DNA of 64,000 bases from an uncultured Clostridia bacterium (lineage in GTDB: Bacteria > Bacillota > Clostridia > TANB77 > CAG-508), in NCBI GenBank assembly GCA_944389125.1, contig CALXLF010000001.1, positions 124,001 to 188,000 on the forward strand, in the 5' to 3' direction. Under the pieces are notes generated by a model, which was not told the DNA's origin, did not search any database, and saw nothing but the letters and a program-made list of their open reading frames with translations. This document shows, piece by piece, positions 45,671-55,470 of this stretch (position 1 is the first letter of the stretch; every line of letters starts with the position of its first letter). The translations under genes were made by a program, and so were the position numbers.

Positions 45671-46252
45671 TTAATCATTTTTTATTTTTTCTTCATTTTC
45701 TACTGCAGGCTTTTTACTTTTCTTGTTAGAAATATTTTTTATCTTAATATTAACATATTTCACATCTAAATCTGCTGTTTGCTTAAGTGCTGCTTTTACT
45801 TTCTTTTGTAGTTCTGTTGAAATTTCTTTTATAACAACATCTCTACTAACTACTACATTTACATCAACAGTTACATTTTTTTCTGAATCTATATATGTTC
45901 TACTAGAAATAGATTCTGCTCCTGGAATCTCTTTTCCAACTCCAGCTACTAAGTTTTCTAAACTTTCTTTTGATATTATTAATTTTCCACTCTCATTTTC
46001 AAGTATAAGTCCTTCTTTTCCTTCACTTGAAATTTTTTCTCCAAAGATTATTTCTCTTAATGCAAGTAACATAAACACTAATGCTACAACAAATAAAACT
46101 TTAGAAAAGAATTTTCCTTCTACAATTGCTTCCATTGTATTTGCGCCAAAATCTGGTTCAATAACTCCACCAATTGTTAACATTAAAACAACTGACAATA
46201 TTAAAACTATTACAGAAAATGTAACTGATATTACTTTTTCAAAAGTTGACAT
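45671..46252 (-). CDS. amaP: AmaP-like membrane anchor of Asp23
   Basis: 193 residues: two N-terminal membrane helices (about 8-30 and 50-68), then an Asp23-like domain (ISKESLENLVAGVGKEIPGAESIS, VDVNVVVSRDVVIKEISTELQKKVKAAL) and a Lys-rich tail. AmaP tethers Asp23 to the membrane in staphylococci. It is 28 bp downstream of an Asp23 gene, supporting the call. Confidence 0.88.
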   Translation of the reverse strand: MSTFEKVISVTFSVIVLILSVVLMLTIGGVIEPDFGANTMEAIVEGKFFSKVLFVVALVFMLLALREIIFGEKISSEGKEGLILENESGKLIISKESLENLVAGVGKEIPGAESISSRTYIDSEKNVTVDVNVVVSRDVVIKEISTELQKKVKAALKQTADLDVKYVNIKIKNISNKKSKKPAVENEEKIKND

Positions 46253-46280
46253 ATTTTAGGCTCCTTTCTTTTTTCAATTT

Positions 46281-46733
46281 TTAGTCCTCATCATCATTTG
46301 AATTTTTTTCATCTTTTTCTGTTATTGCATGAACACCTTGTATATTAACATTTACACTTGAAACTTTAAGACCAGTCATAGTCTCAACTGATTTTTTAAC
46401 TTTAGTTTGAATTTCAAATGCTACTTCAGGAATTCTTGCCCCATATTCTACTATAATATTTACATCTATTTTTGCAGTTTTATTATCAGCAATATCTACT
46501 TTTATTCCTTTTGCATAATTCTTTTTTCCACTAATTGCTTCTGTTATCCCAGCAAAAGTTCCACTCATTCCATAAACTCCTGGTATTTCAGAAATTGCAA
46601 TTCCTGCATAAGTTGCAACAGTATCATTAGAAATTTTTATTGTACTTTCATCTCCAAGATTTTGATTTTCATCTTTATTGTCATCTACTTTTTCAGCTAC
46701 AATAATGTCATTATCTTTTTTCTCTTCATCCAT
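46281..46733 (-). CDS. Asp23/Gls24 family envelope stress protein
   Basis: 150 residues. Acidic N-terminus (to about 28), then the Asp23 core: ISNDTVATYAGIAISEIPGVYGMSG, AKIDVNIIVEYGARIPEVAFEIQTKVKKSVETMTGLKVSSVNVNIQGV, and an acidic tail. It forms a membrane-associated network with AmaP. First gene of the envelope group that runs into nusB. Confidence 0.92.
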   Translation of the reverse strand: MDEEKKDNDIIVAEKVDDNKDENQNLGDESTIKISNDTVATYAGIAISEIPGVYGMSGTFAGITEAISGKKNYAKGIKVDIADNKTAKIDVNIIVEYGARIPEVAFEIQTKVKKSVETMTGLKVSSVNVNIQGVHAITEKDEKNSNDDED

Positions 46734-46822
46734 AATATGCCTCTCCTTTCATAATTGGCTTTTTAATATATTTTATTTTATCAATATATCCAAGAATTTA
46801 CAAGTTTTTATTATCAATTTAT

Positions 46823-47812
46823 TTATTCATTTTGAAAACATTGACCTGCAACAATTTTGTTTCCTCTTAAATAATCATTTATATTCATCTTTTTGCTATT
46901 CTCACCTTGAATTTCTAAAACTGATATAATACCATCTTTTGCTTTAATATAAAGACCATCTTTATCACTTGAATATATTACAGTTCCATTATCAATTTTT
47001 GAAACTCTATTTTTATATTCTTCAAATTCTGAAAATTTATTTACAAAATCATCAAAATTTACAATATTTACTTTCCAAAACTTTATTTTCTTTCCATTTA
47101 AAATGCTATATGCTCCCATTCCAGGATTTAATCCTCTAACTAGATTTTTTATTTGTAAAGCAGTTTTATTTTCCCAATCTATTTTTGAAATCTCTTTTTC
47201 TAATTTTGGAGCTAAAGTAAATTCTTCTGGTTGTTTTATTCTATTTATTTTGCCATTTTCAATATCATCTAAAGTTTGAACTAGCATTTTTGCTCCTAGA
47301 GTAGATAATCTATCCCAAAGTTCTCCTGCAGTCTCATCTTCTCCAATATCTACTTCTTCTTTTTTTATAATATCTCCATCATCCATTCCAACATCCAAAT
47401 ACATAGTGCAAACTCCTGTTTTTTTATCTCCATTAATAATTGCCCATTGAATTGGAGCTGCTCCTCTATATTTTGGTAGAAGTGAAGGATGTACATTTAT
47501 ACATCCATATTTAAATAAACTTAAAAATTCTTTTGGCAAAATTTTTCCATAAACCACAACACATGCAATATCAGCATTTAATTTTTTTGTTTCTTCAATA
47601 AATTCTGGATTTTTTCTTATTTTTTCAGGCTGAAAAACAGCTAAATTTTTTTCTAAAGCATATTTTTTTACATCTGACATAGCCATTTTCATGCCTCTTC
47701 CTTTTGGCTTATCTGGTGCAGTTATAACTCCAACTACTTCATGTCCAGCAGAAATAACAGCTTCTAGAGATTCTTTTGCAAAATCTGGGGTTCCAACAAA
47801 AAGTACTCTCAA
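46823..47812 (-). CDS. fmt: Methionyl-tRNA formyltransferase
   Basis: Formylates initiator Met-tRNA with 10-formyl-THF. 329 residues: MRVLFVGTPDFAKESLEAV at the start, APDKPKGRGMK, the catalytic INVHPSLLPKYRGAAPIQWA with the Asn-x-His and SLLP loop near residue 108, DVGMDDGDII near 142, and a C-terminal OB-like domain. It is 25 bp downstream of def, the usual pair, completing a priA-def-fmt block. Confidence 0.97.
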   Translation of the reverse strand: MRVLFVGTPDFAKESLEAVISAGHEVVGVITAPDKPKGRGMKMAMSDVKKYALEKNLAVFQPEKIRKNPEFIEETKKLNADIACVVVYGKILPKEFLSLFKYGCINVHPSLLPKYRGAAPIQWAIINGDKKTGVCTMYLDVGMDDGDIIKKEEVDIGEDETAGELWDRLSTLGAKMLVQTLDDIENGKINRIKQPEEFTLAPKLEKEISKIDWENKTALQIKNLVRGLNPGMGAYSILNGKKIKFWKVNIVNFDDFVNKFSEFEEYKNRVSKIDNGTVIYSSDKDGLYIKAKDGIISVLEIQGENSKKMNINDYLRGNKIVAGQCFQNE

Positions 47813-47836
47813 ATTTTATCTCTCCCTTCTTGGAAT

Positions 47837-48334
47837 TTAAGAATTCTTATCTTTTGATTTATCTTCTGGTTTTATATATTCTAATGTTCCTGGCTCAACT
47901 TTATCAATAAATAAAATACCATTTAAATGATCTATTTCATGACAAAGAGCCTGAGCTAGTAAATCTTTAGCTTTAATTCTTACTTTTCTTCCTTCAATAT
48001 CTAAAGCTTCAACTTCTACTTCTTTTGGTCTTTTTACTTTTCCAAATTGATTTGGAAAACTTAAACATCCTTCTTCAACAATTTGCTCTCCTTTTGCTTT
48101 TTTTATTTCAGGATTTATTAAAGTAAATTGCATTCCTTCTTCATATAAATCTATTACTATAATTCTTTTTAAGACTCCAACTTGAGGTCCAGCTAAGCCT
48201 AATCCATCATATTTATGCATAGTTTCCATCATATCTGCTGCTAACTCTCTTATTTTATCATCAATAACTTCTATTTCTTTTGCACGTTTTTTTAAAATTT
48301 CATCATTTTCATATCTTAAATTTCTAATTGCCAT
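47837..48334 (-). CDS. def: Peptide deformylase
   Basis: Removes N-formyl from new proteins. 165 residues with all three motifs: GLGLAGPQVG near residue 43, EEGCLSFP near 91 (metal Cys) and CHEIDHLNGILF near 134 (HExxH, with E then I-D-H). It ends with an acidic Lys-rich tail. It lies between priA and fmt. Confidence 0.97.
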   Translation of the reverse strand: MAIRNLRYENDEILKKRAKEIEVIDDKIRELAADMMETMHKYDGLGLAGPQVGVLKRIIVIDLYEEGMQFTLINPEIKKAKGEQIVEEGCLSFPNQFGKVKRPKEVEVEALDIEGRKVRIKAKDLLAQALCHEIDHLNGILFIDKVEPGTLEYIKPEDKSKDKNS

Positions 48335-48390
48335 TTTCTTTTCCTTATTTATTAATATTTAGGTTTTTATATTTTAAGCTACCTATAAAC

Positions 48391-50625
48391 TTAATTCATA
48401 TTACTTGGATTAATATCAACTGTGATAGATGTTTTTTTCAATTTTTCCACAGCACTTAAAGAATCATTTATTGCATCTATCATACTATTGTTAACTTTTC
48501 CTTTAATAATAATTCTCCATCTATATTTATTTTTTATTTTATCTATAGGTGCAGGTACTGGTTCAAAAATAATTCCATTTCCGAACCAAAAAATGTTTTT
48601 TTAAATTTCTATATAAAATATTTGAAGATTTTTTTATTTCATTTATATCACTTCCTGAAAATCTAATTAGTATTATATCGCAAAATGGTGGATATTTCAA
48701 TACATTTCTTAATCCTATTTCTGTTTTATAAAACGAATCATAATTTTGTTCTTTAGCATAAATAATAGCATAACTATCTGGATTATATGTTTGAATTATA
48801 ACTCGTCCTTTTTCTTTTTCTCTTCCTGCTCTTCCAGCTGCTTGAACTATAGTTTGAAAAGTTCTTTCTGTTGCTCGATAATCATCAATATTAAGACTGC
48901 TATCTGCTGCAATTATTCCAACTAAAGTTACATTTGGAAAATGATGCCCTTTGACTATCATTTGAGTTCCTATCAAAACATCTATATTATCATTTTTAAA
49001 TTTATTTAATATTTCTTCATGAGAATTTTTTTTAGTAACTGTATCAATATCCATTCTTATAGTTGATATTTCAGGGAAGATCTTCTTCACTTCATCTTCT
49101 AATTTTTGAGTTCCTGTCCCAAAATATTTTATATTTTTACTCTTACATTCTGGACATTCATTTAAAGCATTCATTTCAAATCCACAATAATGACATTTTA
49201 ATTTGTTTTCAAATTTATGATAAGTAAGGCTTATATTGCAATTTTTACACTTTGCAGTATAACCACAATCTCTACACATAACAAAAGTAGAATATCCTCT
49301 TCTATTTAAAAATAAAATAGTTTGTTGTTTATTTTTAAGATTATTCTCTATCTCAGTTTTTAGTCTCTCACTAATCATTGATTTATTTCCGATTTGCTAA
49401 TTCTTGTCTTAAATCTACTACTTCAACTTCTGGAAGCTCTGCTGTTCCTGCCCTTTTCCTTAAAGTATATCTATTTATAAGTTCCTGTTCACTTTGCCAA
49501 AATGTTACAATATCAGGAGTTGCACTTCCTAATACAAGTGGACAATTATTTACTTTAGCAATATATTTTGCTAAATCTTTTGCATTATATCTTGGTGTCA
49601 TATCAGATTTATATGACATATCATGTTCTTCATCAATTATAATAATACCTAAATTATTTACAGGTGCAAATATAGCAGATCTTGCTCCTATTACTATTTT
49701 TGCTTCTCCATTTAAAATTCTATTCCATTCATCATATCTTTCTCCAACAGATAATTTACTATGAAGAACTGCTATAGTATTTCCAAATCTAGCTAAAAAT
49801 CTATCAACCATTTGAGGGGTTAATGAAATTTCCGGAACAAGCACAATTGCAGTTTTATTCATTTTTAAAACTTCATCAATTAATTGTAAATAAATTTCAG
49901 TTTTACCGAGAGCCTGTAATTCCATATATTAAATTACATGAGAATTTTTCATTTTTTATACATTCATCTATTTTATCAAAACATTCTTGTTGTTCTTGAT
50001 TTAAAATTTTTGGTGCATCTTTTTTTATCTCTTTATTTATAAAAGGATTTCTTCTAACTGCTTCTGAATTTATCTTAATATATCCATTTTTTTCTAAAGT
50101 TTTTAAAATAGCAGGACTTACATCTACAATTGTTTCTAAATCTGTTTTATATATGCCCTCATTATTATATAAAAATTTTAAAGTTTTTATATGCTTTGGA
50201 CTTTTTACAATTTTATTTTCTATCTCATTTTCAATTTCATTTTTATCTTTGTTTAAATATACAAAACTCTGCTTTTTTTCTTTTGCTCTATTAGATAATT
50301 CTTTAGAAGCTGTACCAGGAGGTAACATTAATTTAATACATTCTGATATATTACAAAAATATTTTCTTGCCATAAGTTTTGCCAAATTAATTTTAAATTC
50401 TGTTAAATAGTCTTCATCTAAAATTTTTGCAATACATTTATTGGCATAATCAGAATGTTCTTTTATATTAATAATAAAACCATCTTCTAACTTTTTTGAT
50501 TTTCCAAATGGTACAAAAACTCTAGATCCTATATGTACATTTTTATTAAATTCTTCAGGTATTTCATAATCAAAAACTTTATTTAAAGCTTTAGCATTAT
50601 TATTAATTATAATTTCTGCAAACAT
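48391..50625 (-). CDS. priA: Primosomal helicase PriA, three CGGN recoding sites
   Basis: Restarts stalled replication forks. Rebuilt as 743 residues. Start ATG 50625 (RBS AGGGGG) gives MFAEIIINNNAKALNKVFDY and SRVFVPFG. The first break is inside Walker A: GITGS-CGGT-KTEIYLQLIDE restores GITGSGKTE. Then LVPEISLTPQMVDRF and IIIDEEHDMSYKSD (DEEH box). The second break after RQELAN restores GNKSMISERL, leading to LFLNRRGYSTFVMCRDCGYTAKC, the paired zinc-binding Cys (CRDCGYTAKCKNC, CHYCGF, CPECKS) and QAAGRAGREKEKGRVI. The third break after KKHFLV restores GNGIIFEPVPAPIDKIKNKY and the end PSNMN. Frames check exactly across all three. Confidence 0.95.
48581..48583 (-). other. CGGN recoding site, priA third
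   Basis: Context GTT CGG A; followed in the shifted frame by the conserved PriA C-terminal segment EPVPAPI. Confidence 0.92.
49389..49391 (-). other. CGGN recoding site, priA second
   Basis: Context AAT CGG A; zero frame is AAA then TAA. Confidence 0.92.
49906..49908 (-). other. CGGN recoding site, priA first (codon 240)
   Basis: Context TCT CGG T; zero frame is an immediate TAA. Recoded Gly is the Gly before Lys in the ATP-binding P-loop. Confidence 0.94.
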
Positions 50626-50780
50626 TATACCCCCTTGCCAAATTTTGTTTTAAATTCTATAAATTTTATACTTTATACAAAATTTTATTTTAAATAAAAA
50701 GTGGTGATTTTTACATTTAAATTTATCATAATATAAAACTATTATAATAAATTTAATAAATGTATAATCCCACTCATTTT

Positions 50781-51353
50781 TTATTTTTTTAATTCTTCTT
50801 CATACTCTTTAGTTATAATCGTTTCAATTATACTTAAAGCTTTTTCTAGATTATCATTTTTCATAACATAATCATAGATATGCATTTTAGACTCTTCATA
50901 ATCAAATCTGTTTAATCTAAGCATTATTTCTTCATGTGATAATTTATCTATTCTATTTTCCAATCTTCTTTTTAATTCATCTTTTGGAACTCTTAAAAAT
51001 ATAGTTACAACTTTAATTCCTTCTTCACTTAAAATTTTTTCTAACTTTTCTGTTCCATTAACATCAATATCTTTTATAACAATTCCATTTTGTGCTTTTT
51101 CATGTATCATCTTTTTAGAAGAACCATAATAATGATTATGATGTATATCATATTCGTAAATATCGCCATTATCAATAAGTTTTTCAAATTCTTCTTTTGA
51201 TACAAAATAATATGAAACTCCTTCTATATCATCCGCACGTGGAGCTCTTGTTGTATATGAAGGAACTGTACAAACATTACTCATTTTCTTTGTTATAGCT
51301 TTTATAATTGTATCTTTACCTGCTCCTGCTACTCCTGATAATATTACTAACAT
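50781..51353 (-). CDS. gmk: Guanylate kinase
   Basis: GMP to GDP. 190 residues, with P-loop SGVAGAGKDTI near residue 6 (Asp after Lys is less usual than Ser/Thr), substrate segment VPSYTTRAPRADDIEGVSYYFVS near 35 and FLRVPKDELKRRLENR near 118. It follows rpoZ and remA, a stable Firmicute order. No in-frame CGG. Confidence 0.95.
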   Translation of the reverse strand: MLVILSGVAGAGKDTIIKAITKKMSNVCTVPSYTTRAPRADDIEGVSYYFVSKEEFEKLIDNGDIYEYDIHHNHYYGSSKKMIHEKAQNGIVIKDIDVNGTEKLEKILSEEGIKVVTIFLRVPKDELKRRLENRIDKLSHEEIMLRLNRFDYEESKMHIYDYVMKNDNLEKALSIIETIITKEYEEELKK

Positions 51354-51366
51354 AAATTTTTCCTTT

Positions 51367-51561
51367 CTATTCTTCTTTTTCTTTTACTTTTCCAGCTGCA
51401 ATTTCTTGTGCTGCTAAAGTAACATTTGAATATTCTTTTTTATCAACTAATGGTGTTGCTCCTTCTAATAATTGTCTTGCTCTTTTTGATGTAATAATGA
51501 CTAAAGCATATCTATCCTCTACTAATTTTAATAAATCTGTAACTGTTGGTTTAACTAACAT
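51367..51561 (-). CDS. rpoZ: RNA polymerase omega subunit
   Basis: 64 residues. VTDLLKLVEDRYALVIITSKRARQLL and the segment TLAAQEIAAGKV are the conserved omega core. It stabilises the beta-prime subunit. Between remA and gmk, as usual. Confidence 0.95.
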   Translation of the reverse strand: MLVKPTVTDLLKLVEDRYALVIITSKRARQLLEGATPLVDKKEYSNVTLAAQEIAAGKVKEKEE

Positions 51562-51615
51562 TTTAAATTTCCTCCTTAAAATTTAATTTTTATTAGAATT
51601 TTTTATTTTATATCT

Positions 51616-51882
51616 TTAGTTACTAACTTTATCTTCATCACTATCTCCTGGAACATCTACCCTATTTGCAATTGTCTCAGGTTGTACAGCAGATAATATT
51701 ACATGTCCAGAATCCATAATAATTACAGCTCTTGTTCTTCTTCCATAAGTTGCGTCAATAGCCATTTTTGAATCTTTAGATTCTTGTACTATTCTTTTTA
51801 TCGGAGCTGAATCAGGACTAATAATTGAAATAATTCTTTCTGCTGAAACCATGTTTCCAAAACCAATATTTATAAGTTGCAT
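51616..51882 (-). CDS. remA: RemA/DUF370 family regulator
   Basis: 88 residues. [29 protein letters not shown] and [32 protein letters not shown] are the whole-family signature. RemA is a DNA-binding regulator of matrix and osmoprotection genes in Bacillus subtilis. It sits 25 bp after yicC and upstream of rpoZ, the conserved arrangement. RBS AAGGAGG. Confidence 0.95.
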   Translation of the reverse strand: MQLINIGFGNMVSAERIISIISPDSAPIKRIVQESKDSKMAIDATYGRRTRAVIIMDSGHVILSAVQPETIANRVDVPGDSDEDKVSN

Positions 51883-51906
51883 AAACGCCTCCTTGCTAAA
51901 TAAAAA

Positions 51907-52782
51907 TTACTCTATATTTTGAATTTGTTCTCTTATGTTTTCTAATTCAGTTTTAACTTCAATTACTAAATTAGTAATCTGTAAACTATTTGCTTTTGAA
52001 CCAATTGTATTAATCTCTCTATTCATTTCTTGAATAAGAAAATCTAATTTTTTTCCAATTGGAGAAGATTCTGTTATTAATTTCTTGAATTGTTCAACAT
52101 GAGATTTTAATCTTGTAAGCTCTTCTTCAATTGATGATTTATCTGAAAAGATTACAATTTCTTGTAGTAATCTATTTTCATCCACAACTTCTGTATCCAT
52201 TAATTCTTTAACCCTAGACTTTAATTTTACTATATATTCTTCAACAAGTCCAGAAGAAAAATTAGAAATTTGATTAATTTTTTCAGAAACATCTTCTATT
52301 CTGCCTTCTAAATCAATTTTTAATTTATCTCCTTCAATTTCTTTCATTGAAACTATATTTTTTAATGCCTCAACTAAAGCAATATTTATCTCATTGAAAA
52401 CTAATTCTTCATCTGTATTATCTTCTTTTTTAAAGATATCTGGCATTTTAGATATATCAACAACAGAAATTTCTGAATTTATTCCAGTTTCTTGACCTAA
52501 TTCTTTTAAATTTTTTATATAAGTTTTTGCTAATTCTTTATTAAATTTTATATTATTTCCTGCTTCACTAAAATTTTGGAAATCAATAAAAACATCAACT
52601 TTTCCTCTTGAAATATAACTTTCTATTACTTTTCTTAATTTGTTTTCAATTCCAGAGAAACTTTTTGGCATTCTAAAATTAATATCACAATATTTATGAT
52701 TAACAGATTTTACTTCAACTAAATATTCTCTTCCTTCATTTTCATAACTTCCACGGCCAAAGCCTGTCATACTTCTAATCAT
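51907..52782 (-). CDS. yicC: YicC/YloC family endoribonuclease
   Basis: 291 residues from ATG 52782, which has GGGAGG just upstream; the TTG at 52794 would include that site. N-terminal domain MIRSMTGFGRG, YLVEVKSVNHKYCDINFRMP and RGKVDVFIDFQNF; C-terminal DUF1732 segment LTRLKSHVEQFKKLITESSPIGKKLDFLIQEMNREINTIGSKAN. The family was recently recognised as a ribonuclease in bacteria; the exact role here is unknown. First of yicC-remA-rpoZ-gmk. Confidence 0.94.
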   Translation of the reverse strand: MIRSMTGFGRGSYENEGREYLVEVKSVNHKYCDINFRMPKSFSGIENKLRKVIESYISRGKVDVFIDFQNFSEAGNNIKFNKELAKTYIKNLKELGQETGINSEISVVDISKMPDIFKKEDNTDEELVFNEINIALVEALKNIVSMKEIEGDKLKIDLEGRIEDVSEKINQISNFSSGLVEEYIVKLKSRVKELMDTEVVDENRLLQEIVIFSDKSSIEEELTRLKSHVEQFKKLITESSPIGKKLDFLIQEMNREINTIGSKANSLQITNLVIEVKTELENIREQIQNIE

Positions 52783-52809
52783 TGTTCCTCCCAATATTTG
52801 TTAATTAAT

Positions 52810-53598
52810 CTATTTTTTCTTTTTTTGCTCTTTCAAAGTTTTTGTACTTTCTTCATCTAAATATCCTTTTTTATCTTCTTTTACTATTTCCTTTACATCA
52901 CTTATATTTTCTTTTAAATATTTATGTCTATAATATATAAATGTAAATATTGATTTAACTATATAATATATTGCAAAAACACATATTACATTTTTAAGAA
53001 AATCTATATTATTTAGATCATACATATATGGTACATAAAGTATTGCTATACTAAATATTAAAAACTCAACACCATATAAAGCCTTTTTTACAGAATCTTT
53101 TTTATATGAATATTCTAAAATTGCTATTGTTATTAAACAAACTGTAATTTGTGCTATTTTCATAATATTTTCAAATTTAGATAAATTATATCTATTAAAC
53201 ATTAAATTAATAATTAATGTAGCAATCATCATAAAAATAATTATCAAAATATTACAAAATATTGAATTACTAATCTCATCTTTAAGCTCTTTAGGTAATT
53301 TTTTTCTTTCTTTTATTGTTTCTCCAATAATATCTTCTTTAACTATATTTTCTTTAGTTTTACTAGTTTTATTTACTTCTTTTTTACTATCTTTAGAGCT
53401 ACTTTCTTTATTATCTTGTGGTTTTGATACTTGTTTATTATTTTTGGTTTTTGCATCTTCTGTATTTTTAGATGTTTTACTATTATTTGGTTTTACGTTT
53501 TTACTACTTTTATTTGTTTTAGTATTCTGCGGTTTGTCAACTTTTTTATTTTTTGTTTTTTTATCTTGTTCTTTTTTATTCTCTAATTCTTTTTTCAA
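52810..53598 (-). CDS. Membrane protein with Lys/Asn-rich N-terminal tail
   Basis: 262 residues, apparently starting at TTG 53598, since no ATG with a ribosome binding site is near. Residues 1-115 are a disordered Lys/Asn/Ser-rich tail with NKK and SKN repeats. Then four hydrophobic helices (about 112-225) and a charged C-terminus ending LKEQKKKK. No family recognised. It lies between rsmE (25 bp) and yicC. Confidence 0.75.
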   Translation of the reverse strand: MKKELENKKEQDKKTKNKKVDKPQNTKTNKSSKNVKPNNSKTSKNTEDAKTKNNKQVSKPQDNKESSSKDSKKEVNKTSKTKENIVKEDIIGETIKERKKLPKELKDEISNSIFCNILIIIFMMIATLIINLMFNRYNLSKFENIMKIAQITVCLITIAILEYSYKKDSVKKALYGVEFLIFSIAILYVPYMYDLNNIDFLKNVICVFAIYYIVKSIFTFIYYRHKYLKENISDVKEIVKEDKKGYLDEESTKTLKEQKKKK

Positions 53599-53623
53599 TT
53601 TTCTTTATTCCCTTCTCTTATGT

Positions 53624-54374
53624 TTAATCTTCTAACTCATAATTAATTATTGCAACTACAGCTAAAGCAACTGTCTCTGTTCTTAAAATTCTTTTTCCTA
53701 AAGTAATAGATTTTGCTCCACTATTAACTAATTCATCTATTTCTGATGGATCAATCCCACCTTCAGGTCCAATAATAACTCCTATCTTTAGCTCTTTTTT
53801 TCCTTCATGCTTTAATTCTGTTAAAATATCTTTTAAACTACAATTTTCTTCTTGTTCATAAGCTACTAATACTATATCATATTCTGGAAATAAATTACAG
53901 ATGTTTTTTATATTTTTTATATTTTCTACTTTAGGAATAATATTTCTTTTACTTTGTTTTGCTGCAACTTCAGCTATTTTTTGCCATCTTAGAATTTTTT
54001 TATTTTCTAAAGCTCTATCCATTTTTACAACAGTTCTTTTAAAAACTACTGGTATAAATTTATTTACTCCGAAGCTCAGTTCCTTTTTGAATTATAAGTT
54101 CCATTTTATCAGATTTAGGAATTCCTTGAAATATATCTATTTTTACATTACTTTCAGAATCAAACTCTAATTTTTCTTTTATTTTACATTCTATTTTTTC
54201 CTTTGAAACTGAGGATATTTCACAGATAAAATTTTCACCATTTTGTTTATTGCAAATACAAATTACATTTCCTTCATAAAGTCTTAAAACATTTTTTATA
54301 TGATTTATATCTTCACCAAGTATAGTAATTTTATCTTCACTTATCTGACTAGGCTCAACAAAAAATTTATTCAA
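53624..54374 (-). CDS. rsmE: 16S rRNA m3U1498 methyltransferase RsmE, one CGGN recoding site
   Basis: Rebuilt as 249 residues. The first frame gives MNKFFVEPSQI, ILGEDINHIKNVLRL and IFQGIPKSDKMELIIQKGTEL, then CGG and an early stop. Reading CGGA as Gly continues GVNKFIPVVFKRTVVK, RWQKIAEVAAKQSKR, VIGPEGGIDPSEIDEL (SAM-binding knot) and LGKRILRTETVALAVVAII. The KGTELGV block is invariant in RsmE, so the recoded residue is a conserved glycine. The second frame alone would lack the PUA domain. Confidence 0.95.
54069..54071 (-). other. CGGN recoding site, rsmE codon 102
   Basis: Context CTT CGG A; recoded Gly of the motif KGTELGV. Confidence 0.93.
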
Positions 54375-54417
54375 AATAAGTTCAATCCCTTCTTTTTAAA
54401 AACGTTACACAACAATT

Positions 54418-55077
54418 TTAAAACTTTTGTTCGTTATTGTCAAGACTTTTTTTAAAATTATCACAAAAATTTTTTACACTACAACTCTCACAATCTGGTT
54501 TTCGAGCCTTGCAACATCTTCTTCCATGCTCAACAAATAAATGATTTATATCATAATAATATTTTTTAGGATATATTTTTATTAAATCTTGCTCTATTTT
54601 TAAAGGATCAGATTCTTTAGATAAACCTAATCTATTTGAAATTCTTTTAGCATGTGTATCAACAGCAATACCACATGGAGACTTAAAAGCTTCTAGCATA
54701 ATAACATTTGCACTTTTTCTTCCAACTCCTGGAATCTTAACAAGCTCATCAATAGCATTTGGAACTTTGCCATCATACTTTTCTACTAACATTTTACTTG
54801 CAGCTATTATATTTTTGGATTTGTTTTTATAAAATCCACAAGGATGTATAATATCTTCCAATTCTTTTATATCTATTTTAGCCATTTTTTCAGGTGTATT
54901 ATATTTTTTAAATAACTCTGGTGTTGTTAAATTGACTCTAGCATCAGTACATTGAGCAGATAACATTACTGATATCATCATTTCAAAAGGTGTTGTGAAA
55001 TCCAAACTGCATTTAGCATCTGGATATGTTTGTTTTAATATTTTTACAATTTTTATTGCTTCTTTTTGTGTTTTCAT
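54418..55077 (-). CDS. nth: Endonuclease III
   Basis: Base-excision glycosylase/AP lyase. 219 residues: LLSAQCTDARVNLTTPELF near residue 34, IIHPCGFYKNKSKNI, helix-hairpin-helix LVKIPGVGRKSANVIM near 107 with the catalytic Lys, AVDTHAKRISNRLGL with the catalytic Asp, and the [4Fe-4S] cluster motif C-x6-C-x2-C-x5-C (CCKARKPDCESCSVKNFC). It uses an Fe-S cluster, which the suf operon supplies. Confidence 0.96.
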   Translation of the reverse strand: MKTQKEAIKIVKILKQTYPDAKCSLDFTTPFEMMISVMLSAQCTDARVNLTTPELFKKYNTPEKMAKIDIKELEDIIHPCGFYKNKSKNIIAASKMLVEKYDGKVPNAIDELVKIPGVGRKSANVIMLEAFKSPCGIAVDTHAKRISNRLGLSKESDPLKIEQDLIKIYPKKYYYDINHLFVEHGRRCCKARKPDCESCSVKNFCDNFKKSLDNNEQKF

Positions 55078-55204
55078 TTTATTTTCCTCTTTTTACATAT
55101 TTTATTTCTTTAAGTAACATAATTTTTAAAATATAATATTATATATTAAAGATGGCTTTTGTAGCCAATTAATATAGATTTCTAAAGGAGGAGATAAGGC
55201 AAAA

Positions 55205-55360
55205 ATGCGCAGACATAAATTTAGAAAATTAATATCTGGTATTTTAATAGGCTTTGGTATTGGAATATTACTAGTGCTTTTTCTTCCTTTAGAGGCCTGG
55301 CTAACCATAATTGGAATAGTATTAGTTATTGCAGGCATTAAATACTTATTTGATTGTTAG
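55205..55360 (+). CDS. Small two-helix membrane protein upstream of spoVM
   Basis: 51 residues from ATG 55205, with AAGGAGG eleven bases upstream. Basic start MRRHKFRKL, then two hydrophobic helices (about 9-27 and 29-47) and end KYLFDC. No family recognised. The spoVM-like gene starts 11 bp later on the same strand, so a sporulation role is plausible. Confidence 0.75.
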   Translation: MRRHKFRKLISGILIGFGIGILLVLFLPLEAWLTIIGIVLVIAGIKYLFDC

Positions 55361-55371
55361 GAGTGGTAAAT

Positions 55372-55455
55372 ATGACAATTGTAGTAAAAAAAGTTCCAAA
55401 ATGTCTTCGCGGAATAGTTAAATTTATTTTTGGTGTGAAAAGCCCAAAACAATAA
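55372..55455 (+). CDS. spoVM: SpoVM-like spore coat anchoring peptide
   Basis: 27 residues: MTIVVKKVPKCLRGIVKFIF followed by GVKSPKQ. Bacillus subtilis SpoVM (26 residues) has the same amphipathic-helix pattern, with Pro at position 9 followed by K-x-L-x-G-I-V; Pro9 is conserved here at the same position. SpoVM marks the convex forespore membrane and recruits SpoIVA. The gene lies near rpe, prkC, prpC and rlmN, as in B. subtilis, but on the opposite strand to them. Upstream GGAGTGG serves as ribosome binding site. It is too short for most gene callers. Confidence 0.85.
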   Translation: MTIVVKKVPKCLRGIVKFIFGVKSPKQ

Positions 55456-55470
55456 TTTAACTTAAATTAA

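Noticed and set aside
45723..46259. Plus-strand frame of 178 codons opposite amaP
   Set aside because: Antisense shadow; the minus strand encodes AmaP with clear Asp23-type motifs and neighbours.
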